A DNA stretch of 64,000 nt, from assembly GCA_946480085.1 (NCBI GenBank), contig CAMLHZ010000003.1:124001-188000 (forward strand), given 5' to 3'. Of the stretch, positions 34,281 through 42,301 are shown piece by piece (position 1 is the first letter of the stretch; each line of letters opens with the position of its first letter). The translations under genes and the position numbers were made by a program. Source of the DNA: an uncultured Flavobacteriales bacterium. GTDB taxonomy: Bacteria > Bacteroidota > Bacteroidia > Flavobacteriales > Crocinitomicaceae. The notes beneath the pieces are model-generated. The model was not told the origin of the DNA. It did no database searches and saw only the letters and a list, made by a program, of their open reading frames with translations.

Positions 34281-35563
34281 CGAATTACTGTTACATTTCC
34301 TTTGATCTTCTCATCACTCGAACCGTTATGAAGATTTAATTCGTAAAAATAAACACCGTCAGGAAGTGGTTTACCATTGTGTGTTCCGTCCCAGGATCTG
34401 TCATGACTATAACCCGTAATATCCGCAACTATTTGTCCCCATCTGGAAAAAACCAACAACTGAGCATTCGGATAATATTCTATTCCGGGCATATACCATG
34501 TGTCATTTGCTCCATCTCCATTAGGCGAAAAGGAACCTGGAATTATTAAATTGTCTTCAATGTAAATGGTTACATCATCAGTTAGTGAACATTCGTCATT
34601 ACTTGCAGTAAAAAAATACGTTGTTGTAACTGTTGGATAGGTGAAAGTAACAGCATCATTTGGAGCAATTACTTCCTGAGCCGGACTCCATTGATAGTAT
34701 AATCCATTGGTCGTTCCGGTCAAAGTAACTTGATCTCCGGAAGAAACCGTTTGATCGATTCCGGCATCTGCAGTCAAGTTGTTTACTGAAATCGGTGTAC
34801 CAGTGTACGTTAAATTTACAGGGCAAACCGTGAAACAGGAAGCGCTGGCCGAAACTACATCACCATCTTGCAATTCACTTGTCCACCAAATATGACTTTC
34901 TGTAACCGCAGTTAAAACACCATTTACGTACCACGAGATATCACTTGTATCCGTGCAATTTGCGAAATAGGCCGTAAAACCGGCTTGTGTATTTGGACAA
35001 ACTTGAGTTGTGGGTTGACCAAATGAAAAGAGCGGAGCTATTCTGTCAGCGCCAGGACCATGAACTTCAACATCGAAGATGGCTCTCGCTGGTTGAGTTG
35101 CAGACCCGTTTATCGCACCGTTAACCACAAAAATATATTCTGTATTGGGTTGAAGCGCAATAGCGTTAAGCTGAAAATTCGTGGTTGCATTACTTACGCA
35201 ATTACTTACCAATGTAAAAGCATTTGCATCACAAGGAACGGCTGCCTGAAACATTGCTGCCTGCAGTTCATTCCCGTAAATTGCTCCGCTGCCGAAAACG
35301 ATATTGGTGAAGTCTACTGTTACATTTCCACCTAAAGCGTTTGTAGTAAAAGTGAACCAAACGGAGTTGCTGCCAACAAAACAAAACGGTAAATCATCTT
35401 CACAATCCGGACAACTTGTTGCCGTTGCATTGATATTGGATCCGTTGGTTACGGTATTTGGACAAAGCTCAATTGCGTTTCCGCATGCATCATTAGCAGG
35501 CTGAGCATAACTCGAAATTACGCTTAACAAAACATTAACAAGCAACAAAATCCGTGTTCGCAA
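34277..35563 (-). CDS. surface protein with type IX (CHU_C) sorting domain
   Basis: This 428-residue protein has a signal peptide (ending SYAQ), a Cys-rich beta-sandwich-like N-terminal part (NDACGNAIELCPNTV... CPDCEDDLPFC), Ig/PKD-like segments (about 240-330) and a C-terminal CHU_C gliding-motility domain (about 335-428). That domain has PGSFSPNGDGANDTW, VFSRWGQIV and PLPDGVYFYELNL. CHU_C is the type-B signal for export by the type IX system (established). It is coupled by 4 bp to the PorP/SprF gene. Confidence 0.9.
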   Translation of the reverse strand: MRTRILLLVNVLLSVISSYAQPANDACGNAIELCPNTVTNGSNINATATSCPDCEDDLPFCFVGSNSVWFTFTTNALGGNVTVDFTNIVFGSGAIYGNELQAAMFQAAVPCDANAFTLVSNCVSNATTNFQLNAIALQPNTEYIFVVNGAINGSATQPARAIFDVEVHGPGADRIAPLFSFGQPTTQVCPNTQAGFTAYFANCTDTSDISWYVNGVLTAVTESHIWWTSELQDGDVVSASASCFTVCPVNLTYTGTPISVNNLTADAGIDQTVSSGDQVTLTGTTNGLYYQWSPAQEVIAPNDAVTFTYPTVTTTYFFTASNDECSLTDDVTIYIEDNLIIPGSFSPNGDGANDTWYMPGIEYYPNAQLLVFSRWGQIVADITGYSHDRSWDGTHNGKPLPDGVYFYELNLHNGSSDEKIKGNVTVIR

Positions 35564-35720
35564 AGTCCCTTCTTTTCTGTAAAACTAATACTTTCAACGC
35601 AGTTTTTTGTCAAAAATTATGTAGTTTCACACCGCAATTTCGGAACTACTGCAAATTTCATTTAGTTTTTGGCATAGTACGTGGTTATCGGACTTCAATT
35701 AACAATGTAAATTATACCTT

Positions 35721-38700
35721 ATGAATAGAATTTTTACTCTTCTGTTAGGGCTCATTCTAACGCTTAACTTAAGCGCACAAGAAAAGTTAAAAGTGGATTA
35801 CGATAATGATTCACGTTGGTTCTGGACGCTAAATGCCGGAGGAACCTGGACGAAAGCCGATGTAAAATACCAAACCGATTGGGGTTACGGTATTACAATT
35901 GGTAAAGCCTTCAATTACAATTACGGAAAGCCAATCAGTTTTGATATCCGCGCTCGTTATTTGACGGGTGTTTGGTACGGACAGGCTGGCGATACTTCTG
36001 GTTTCCAGTATGGAAACAACGCTCTAAGTAGTGGAAGTACAAACTATAAAACCGATTTGGGTTATACTATTCTGAACCATCAAACGAAATTGCATGAGTT
36101 GAGTTTAGAATTAGTGCTTCACGCAAATAATGTTCGTGCGAACAGCGGTTGGGATCCATACATCTTTGGAGGTATTGGATATACTTGGTACAGAGCAAAA
36201 GGAGATCAGCTTGATGCAAACAATGCAATGTACAACTACGATACCTTGGTTGCTCATAATGATGTTTCTACTTCTTCTGCATCTGGTTTACTAGATGGTA
36301 ATTATGAAACGATCTTGGATGGAAGTACTTCTGATTGGACTGGTCGCTGGATGCCAAGTTTAGGTTTTGGATTGGGTTACCAATTTGGACCTCGCTTCTC
36401 AATGGGATTTGAGCACAAAACAACTTTTACTTTAGATGATGTTTTTGATGGTTCAGTAAATCCGAGTGGAAAATATGCTAATGATTGGTACCACTATTCT
36501 GGGGTTTACCTGAAATTCCATATCAAAGATCACAGAGTTGTTGTTGATACTCCAATTGACAATTCTCTTGATAACGTGAACAATTATGATCAGGTGAATC
36601 AAAACAATCCACCGCAAGTTCGTTTTACAAATCCTGCAACTTCAGGAACTGTAGTTTCTTCTCCTAATTATGTGATCAAGGCTTCAATTGTAAATGTTGC
36701 TTCTTCTCAAAATGTTGTTTTCCGTCAAAACGGACAGTACAATACGAACTTCACATTCAATCCTTCAACTCAAAGCTTTGAAAGTATTGTAACGCTTCAG
36801 CCGGGACAAAACGTATTCGAGCTAACAGGAACAAATACAGTTGGTTCTGCACAAGATCAGACAATTATTATTTACAACAGAGAGCAAAACAATCCTCCAG
36901 TTGTAACTTATAACAATCCTTCTGCTAGTCCAACAACTGTTCAAAACCCGAACTTCAATGTTATTGCAACTATTTTGAATGTTGATCAGGCGAACCAGGT
37001 AACTATGACTTTGAACGGAGCTGTAGTGAATGGAGTTAGCTTCTCTTCTTCAAATCATGTTGCAAACGCAAATATTACTTTACAAGTAGGAACGAACATT
37101 GTTACAACTACAGGAACAAATCCTTATGGAACTGATTCTGAAAGCACAACAATTATCTACAATCCTCAGCAAACTGAGCAGCCACCGGTTGTTTACTTCG
37201 TTGATCCGAATTCATCTCCTTACACTACAAACAACAACACGTTTGTAATCAACGCTGATGTATTGAATGTTGCTGGTGCTCAAAATGTATTGTTCAAACA
37301 AAACGGAACAGTAAACCAGAACTTTACTTACAACGCTCAAACGGATGATTTCCAAAGTACAGTTGTATTGAATCCAGGACAAAACGTATTCGAAATTGTT
37401 GGATCGAACAGCGCTGGTAGTGCTTCAGCTTCTACAATTATCATTTACAACAGACCAGCTCCGAAACCTCCAGTGGTGACAATTACAAATCCGTCAAATA
37501 ACCCACACGAGACTTCAAATGCGGTGTTCAACATGACGTCTACAGTTTTGAATGTAACTCAGGCAAGTCAAATTTTGGTGAAATTGAACGGAGCAAACAT
37601 TCCTTTCAACTACAACAATTCGAATAATGGTGTTTACGCAACATTAAACCTTGTTCAGGGATCGAATGTGGTTTCTGTTACCGGAACAAATGCAGATGGT
37701 ACTGATAGTAAGCAAACAACGATTATTTATCGTCCTGCTCAAACAATTCAGCCTCCTGTTGTTCAAATTACAGTTCCGAATGCAAATCCATTCACGGTTG
37801 CTCAAGCGGATTATACGTTGATGGCTTCTGTATTGAATGTTCCAAATGTATCTGGAGTTAATGTTGTGGTAAATGGTGCAAACGTTACCAACTTTACATT
37901 CAACGGAAACTCAGTTACTGTTCCTTTGGTTCTTATTGAAGGTGCAAACGTAATCACAGTTACTGGAACAAATACAGCAGGAACTGCTTCAGATCAACAA
38001 ACAATTATTTACCGTAAACCTGTTGCGGCGCAACCTCCGGTAGTGTCATTTATTGATCCTGCGGTATCGCCAACTACAGTTTACTCTGCAACATACCCGG
38101 TTAAAGCTAGAGTGCGTTTCGTTACTGGTGCTTCGCAAATTGCGCTTACAATTAACGGAGCTGCTTCAACAAACTTTGTATACAGTGTTTCAAGTGAAAT
38201 CATGGACTTCACAACATCATTGGTGCAGGGTGCAAATGTTATTAGCATTGTGGCTACAAACGCTGACGGACAAGGTAGTGCAACAACAACGATTATTTAT
38301 CGTCGTCCGGTTACTACAAATCCTCCGGTTGTAACAATTACGAATCCTTTCAACAGTCCTTACGTTGTAACTACCAACACATGTCCGGTTACTGCAACCG
38401 TATTGAATGTTGACAATCAAAGTGGAATTTCTGTTACCCTGAATGGAAACGCAGTTCCGAACTTTGCGTACAACGATAATACGAAACAAGTAACATTTAC
38501 TGCGAATTTGAATCAAGGTTCTAACGTAGTTGTGGTTACAGGAACGAATACAGCTGGAACAGCTTCTGATACAAAAACAATTATGTTCCGTCCGGAACAA
38601 GTTGTTCAGCCTCCATTCGTAACGTTTGTTAACCCGGGAACGCCAGGTACAATTGTGAACTTACCGAACTACACAGTGAAAGTGAAATTCACAAATATCA

Positions 38701-40556
38701 TGACTGCGAATCAAATCGTATTCCTTCAGGATGGGAATGTAGTGAATCCTTCTATGTGGGTTTACGATCCAAGTTCTTCAATTTTGACTTACAACACAAC
38801 ATTGAATCCTGGAAACAACGTTTTCACAGCAACAGGAACAAATTCAGCAGGAAATCACACCGCTTCAACTTCTATAGACTACCGTAAGCCAGTTGTGGTT
38901 TGTGATAAGCCAACAATTTCAATTACAAATCCTTCATCTCAAGGTTTGAGCGTGAATGTTGATCAAATGGCTTTCACTGCAACTATTATGAATATCACGA
39001 ATGCGAATCAGGTGAAAGTTCTTTTGAACGGAAGCTTGCAGCCAAGTGGAACATATATTCAAGGTGCTGGAACGTATTCTCGTCAGTTGGTTCTTGTTGA
39101 AGGACAAAATTCAATTGAAGTGATTGCACTAAATGCATGTGGTGAAACAAAGGCGATTACTACAGTTGTTTACAGAAAACCTAGTGCTCCATGTGTTGCT
39201 CCAACAATTGAGTTGCTGGATCCAACAACGAACATGACAGTTGAAGTTCCGTCAATTAATATTAAAGCAGCAGTTGCGAACGTTGCAAACGGATCTCAAG
39301 TAACAATGTCAGTAAATGGTGCTTTTGTTACAACTATGTTTGACCAGGGCTCACATGTAATGTTTGCTACAGTTAACTTGATTGAAGGTGAAAACAAGAT
39401 CATCATCTTCGCTACAAACGATTGTGGCAAAGCAGAAAAAGCACTTACAATTACGCGTAAAGCTTGTGAGAAACCAAAAATTGAACTGATTCGTTCTTCT
39501 GCAACCAATGGTGCATCGGTTGAGTTCGAGAACTTCGAAATGTATGCAACAGTTTCCGGTATTCAGGATGCGAAAGACATCGTGGTTAAACATAACGGAG
39601 TTAACGTTGCTTACGTGTTCAACGCAGCAACTGGAGTCTTGAGTATCAAGCGTGAAATGGTGGTTGGAGTGAATAACTTCGAAATCATAGCAACAAATGC
39701 TTGTGGTACTGCAACGTTCAAATACACATTAACACGTAAAGAGGTCATTAAAGTTCAGCCTCCAACAATTCATATCAATAATCCGGCAGTTAACATGTCT
39801 GTTACTACACCTGGTATGTCTGTGGAAATTGCTGCAACAAACGTTACATCAGAGAACCAAATTACGGTGACATTGAACGGAAGTCCGGTGAACTTTACAT
39901 TCAATCCTGCAAATGGTTTGGTTTCGTTTAACGCAACTTTCAATCAGGGAGCAAATGTTATTTCTTGTGGAGCTGTGAATGTGAGTGGTTCCGCAAGCGA
40001 TTCAAGAACTGTTATTTATACACCAATGGATGTAGTTAATCCTCCAGTGATTACTATGAATAATCCAACGGCTTGTCCTGCAGCACTTCCACGTGGATTG
40101 AATACAATTCAAGCTACAATCACTAATATTTCTGACCCAAGTCAGATAACTGTGACTTACAATGGTGCGTCTGTAACATTTACTTCTCAAGTGGTAAATA
40201 ACACTGTGATTATTTCGTTCCAGATCAATGTTGGGCAAACTTCAAAAGCTATTCCGTTGATGATTCAAGCTGGAAATACTTCTGGAATTGACACTGAGAT
40301 TTGTGAGATTACTATGCAGGCAAATGGAAATAACGGACACGGAAACAACACCGATGGCACCGATGAGTCAAATCCAGGAAATGGAAACGGAGGGCCTAAT
40401 GGCGGTTCAACGGGAACAGAAGATGATGAGAACGGTAAAGGTGGAGGAAATGGCTCAGGAAGCGGTGAGCAAAACAAAACTGCTCCTGTGAAAGTGACAA
40501 CTCCTGTAAAACCAACAATTCCAACTGTAACTCCGCAACCTACTGGAAGACCATAA
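35721..40556 (+). CDS. giant outer-membrane-barrel protein with 13 Ig-like repeats
   Basis: This 1611-residue protein has a signal peptide (1-19, LSAQ), an N-terminal region like an outer-membrane beta barrel (about 20-275: repeated aromatic strands, ending LGFGLGYQFGPRFSMGFEHKT) and a short linker. Then come 13 repeats of about 93-97 residues (about 295-1535), each starting P-P-x-V/I and ending GTNxxGT...TIIY. A Gly/Asn-rich stretch (about 1535-1580) and a Pro/Thr tail follow. I see no CHU_C or Por-type sorting domain. The repeats should form an extended surface or periplasmic stalk (inference). Repeats 9-11 have matched cysteine pairs. A strong terminator follows at 40577. Confidence 0.85.
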   Translation: MNRIFTLLLGLILTLNLSAQEKLKVDYDNDSRWFWTLNAGGTWTKADVKYQTDWGYGITIGKAFNYNYGKPISFDIRARYLTGVWYGQAGDTSGFQYGNNALSSGSTNYKTDLGYTILNHQTKLHELSLELVLHANNVRANSGWDPYIFGGIGYTWYRAKGDQLDANNAMYNYDTLVAHNDVSTSSASGLLDGNYETILDGSTSDWTGRWMPSLGFGLGYQFGPRFSMGFEHKTTFTLDDVFDGSVNPSGKYANDWYHYSGVYLKFHIKDHRVVVDTPIDNSLDNVNNYDQVNQNNPPQVRFTNPATSGTVVSSPNYVIKASIVNVASSQNVVFRQNGQYNTNFTFNPSTQSFESIVTLQPGQNVFELTGTNTVGSAQDQTIIIYNREQNNPPVVTYNNPSASPTTVQNPNFNVIATILNVDQANQVTMTLNGAVVNGVSFSSSNHVANANITLQVGTNIVTTTGTNPYGTDSESTTIIYNPQQTEQPPVVYFVDPNSSPYTTNNNTFVINADVLNVAGAQNVLFKQNGTVNQNFTYNAQTDDFQSTVVLNPGQNVFEIVGSNSAGSASASTIIIYNRPAPKPPVVTITNPSNNPHETSNAVFNMTSTVLNVTQASQILVKLNGANIPFNYNNSNNGVYATLNLVQGSNVVSVTGTNADGTDSKQTTIIYRPAQTIQPPVVQITVPNANPFTVAQADYTLMASVLNVPNVSGVNVVVNGANVTNFTFNGNSVTVPLVLIEGANVITVTGTNTAGTASDQQTIIYRKPVAAQPPVVSFIDPAVSPTTVYSATYPVKARVRFVTGASQIALTINGAASTNFVYSVSSEIMDFTTSLVQGANVISIVATNADGQGSATTTIIYRRPVTTNPPVVTITNPFNSPYVVTTNTCPVTATVLNVDNQSGISVTLNGNAVPNFAYNDNTKQVTFTANLNQGSNVVVVTGTNTAGTASDTKTIMFRPEQVVQPPFVTFVNPGTPGTIVNLPNYTVKVKFTNIMTANQIVFLQDGNVVNPSMWVYDPSSSILTYNTTLNPGNNVFTATGTNSAGNHTASTSIDYRKPVVVCDKPTISITNPSSQGLSVNVDQMAFTATIMNITNANQVKVLLNGSLQPSGTYIQGAGTYSRQLVLVEGQNSIEVIALNACGETKAITTVVYRKPSAPCVAPTIELLDPTTNMTVEVPSINIKAAVANVANGSQVTMSVNGAFVTTMFDQGSHVMFATVNLIEGENKIIIFATNDCGKAEKALTITRKACEKPKIELIRSSATNGASVEFENFEMYATVSGIQDAKDIVVKHNGVNVAYVFNAATGVLSIKREMVVGVNNFEIIATNACGTATFKYTLTRKEVIKVQPPTIHINNPAVNMSVTTPGMSVEIAATNVTSENQITVTLNGSPVNFTFNPANGLVSFNATFNQGANVISCGAVNVSGSASDSRTVIYTPMDVVNPPVITMNNPTACPAALPRGLNTIQATITNISDPSQITVTYNGASVTFTSQVVNNTVIISFQINVGQTSKAIPLMIQAGNTSGIDTEICEITMQANGNNGHGNNTDGTDESNPGNGNGGPNGGSTGTEDDENGKGGGNGSGSGEQNKTAPVKVTTPVKPTIPTVTPQPTGRP

Positions 40557-40576
40557 ACGGAAAAATGAATATTCTG

Positions 40577-40611
40577 AATCCCGATTAAGGCAACTTGATC
40601 GGGATTTTTTG
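40577..40611 (+). terminator. rho-independent terminator of the Ig-repeat gene
   Basis: AATCCCGAT (40577-40585) pairs with ATCGGGATT (40598-40606), extended by AAG/CTT inside, and runs into six T. The nfu terminator at 42064 has the same AATCCCG/CGGGATT foot. Confidence 0.88.
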
Positions 40612-40640
40612 TGCAATAATTACTCTCCAGTCTAAAGTCT

Positions 40641-40675
40641 TTTGTCTATCGTCTCAAGTCTCTTTACTATCTTTG
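40641..40675 (+). promoter_or_regulatory. promoter of mrp-nfu
   Basis: TTTG (40641-40644) and TATCTTTG (40668-40675) are 23 nt apart. The upstream part lies in a word-type sequence (TCTAAAGTCTTTTGTC). The transcript should start near 40680 with a TACC/GGTA hairpin at its 5' end. Confidence 0.6.
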
Positions 40676-40713
40676 CACCTGCTTACCATACAAGGTAGAG
40701 TCAGATTTTTGAC

Positions 40714-41793
40714 ATGATTACGAAAGAACAAATTATAGAAGTACTTGGTACTATCATGGATCCGGATTTAAAGAAGGATCTGGTTTCACTTGAGTTTATT
40801 GAAGATATTATAATTACAGACAATTCAATTGTGTGTACGGTTTATGCTTCAAACCCTGCTTTACACGCAAGAAAGCGTATGCAGGAAGCGGTTGTTTTCA
40901 ATTTGCAGCGTGTATTCGGAAAAGATATCGAAATAACATGTACGGTAAAAGGTCAACCAGCAGAATCGCGTGTTGAAAAACGCAAAATTCTTCCTGAAGT
41001 AAAGAACATTATTGCCGTGGCTTCTGGTAAAGGTGGTGTTGGAAAAAGTACCGTTACTGCAAACCTGGCTGGTGGATTAGCAAAAGCTGGTTACCGTGTT
41101 GGAGTAGTGGATGCTGATATTTACGGACCAAGTATGCCAACCATGTTTGATGTTGTTGGTGAACGTCCAACAATGATCGATGTGGAGGGAACCCCAATGA
41201 TCAATCCCGTAATGAGTTACGGAATTAAGATCTTGTCTATCGGTTTTTTCGCAACGAACGACGAAGCAATCGTTTGGCGTGGACCAATGGCAGCAAAGGC
41301 AATGACACAATTGTTCACTGAAGCTTATTGGGGCGAATTGGATTATTTGTTGATCGATCTTCCTCCGGGAACGGGAGATATTCATTTATCGTTAGTTCAG
41401 ACTGTTCCCTTGGATGGCGTTGTAATTGTGAGTACTCCTCAGGAGGTTGCTCTTGCAGATGCACGTAAAGGTGTGAACATGTTCAAACTGGATACGATCA
41501 ATGTTCCGATTATTGGTTTGGTTGAGAACATGGCTTGGTTTACTCCGGCTGAATTACCGGATAACAGATATTACATTTTCGGTCGTGATGGTGTGAAAAA
41601 CTTAGCTGCAGGAATGAAAGAGAAATTTCTGGGACATATTCCTTTAGTTCAGGGGGTGCGTGAATCAGGCGATGCGGGTAGACCAGCTGTTTTTCAAGAA
41701 AATACACCAACTGCGAAAGCTTTTGAAGAATTAGTGAGTATCTTTGTGGAAAGCGTTCAGGAAACGAAAGCCGCTAAAATGGCAAAAGCTTAA
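40714..41793 (+). CDS. mrp: Mrp/NBP35 family iron-sulfur carrier ATPase
   Basis: This 359-residue protein has an N-terminal MIP18/DUF59-type domain (about 1-78), then the deviant P-loop GKGGVGKST (about 105-113), the switch region DADIYGPSMP and LIDLPPGTGD. Mrp proteins bind and deliver Fe-S clusters using ATP. The usual C-terminal CxxC that ligates the cluster is absent: the region reads ENMAWFTPAELPDNRYY. The same substitution is known to me in other Bacteroidota Mrp proteins. The gene directly precedes nfu, separated by 3 bp, which supports a joint Fe-S role. Confidence 0.93.
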   Translation: MITKEQIIEVLGTIMDPDLKKDLVSLEFIEDIIITDNSIVCTVYASNPALHARKRMQEAVVFNLQRVFGKDIEITCTVKGQPAESRVEKRKILPEVKNIIAVASGKGGVGKSTVTANLAGGLAKAGYRVGVVDADIYGPSMPTMFDVVGERPTMIDVEGTPMINPVMSYGIKILSIGFFATNDEAIVWRGPMAAKAMTQLFTEAYWGELDYLLIDLPPGTGDIHLSLVQTVPLDGVVIVSTPQEVALADARKGVNMFKLDTINVPIIGLVENMAWFTPAELPDNRYYIFGRDGVKNLAAGMKEKFLGHIPLVQGVRESGDAGRPAVFQENTPTAKAFEELVSIFVESVQETKAAKMAKA

Positions 41794-41796
41794 GTT

Positions 41797-42045
41797 ATGA
41801 TTCTAAATAAAGAAGAACTTACAGAAAAAATCAACATCTCCCTAAGTGAATTACGTCCGCATTTACATGCTGATGGTGGTGATATGGAATTGGTAGACAT
41901 TACCGATGAAGGAGTTGTAAAAGTAAAATTACTTGGAGCATGTTCGGATTGTTCAATGAGCATGATGACAATCAAAGCTGGTTTGGAAGAAGCAGTGAAA
42001 AAAGTTGCTCCTGAAATTATTGCTGTTGAAGCTGTAAACGAGTAA
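41797..42045 (+). CDS. nfu: Nfu-type iron-sulfur scaffold (NifU C-terminal domain)
   Basis: This 82-residue protein is a stand-alone NifU C-terminal domain: RPHLHADGGDMELV (about 19-32) and the cluster-binding CSDC in GACSDCSMSMMTIK (about 50-53). Nfu proteins assemble and pass on 4Fe-4S clusters in the cytoplasm. It follows mrp by 3 bp and shares its promoter. Its terminator at 42064-42121 contains a constant-loop hairpin in its loop. Confidence 0.93.
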   Translation: MILNKEELTEKINISLSELRPHLHADGGDMELVDITDEGVVKVKLLGACSDCSMSMMTIKAGLEEAVKKVAPEIIAVEAVNE

Positions 42046-42063
42046 TACACTCTAAAATATTTT

Positions 42064-42121
42064 AATCCCGGCAATTAGGCATCTCGACTCCGCTCGATGA
42101 CCTAAGTGTCGGGATTTTTTG
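42064..42121 (+). terminator. nfu terminator with an embedded hairpin repeat
   Basis: AATCCCG (42064-42070) pairs with CGGGATT (42110-42116), followed by T6. The loop between them is filled by hairpin repeat copy D. Compare the ordinary terminator of the same type at 40577. Confidence 0.8.
42075..42105. repeat. constant-loop hairpin repeat, copy D
   Basis: A 9-bp stem (TTAGGCATC, 42075-42083, with GATG-A-CCTAA, 42096-42105, one bulged A) encloses TCGACTCCGCTC. It is the longest stem of the family in this window. Confidence 0.88.
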
Positions 42122-42171
42122 TGCCTGTAATTGCTGAAACATCGAAGATGTTTTTTGATAGCATTATAAAT

Positions 42172-42238
42172 AAACCACAGAGATAAGAAGGACACAGAGA
42201 TTTATTAAACTCTGCGTTCTCTTTTTCTCTGTGGTTTT
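42172..42238. repeat. long word-type intergenic palindrome 3
   Basis: The left arm 42172-42203 (AAACCACAGAG... ACACAGAGATTT) pairs imperfectly with 42207-42238. Its CACAGAG words recur in palindromes 5 and 6. Confidence 0.8.
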
Positions 42239-42301
42239 AATTAGAATTTCCATTGCGTTTATGGAATTTCCTGTCGTTTTCATCTCAGTGAAAAACGAAT
42301 T

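Noticed and set aside
35721..40556. Tandem DNA repeats or CRISPR in the 1611-residue gene
   Set aside because: The repeats are at protein level, about 285 bp long and diverged; there are no short identical repeats with spacers anywhere in the window.
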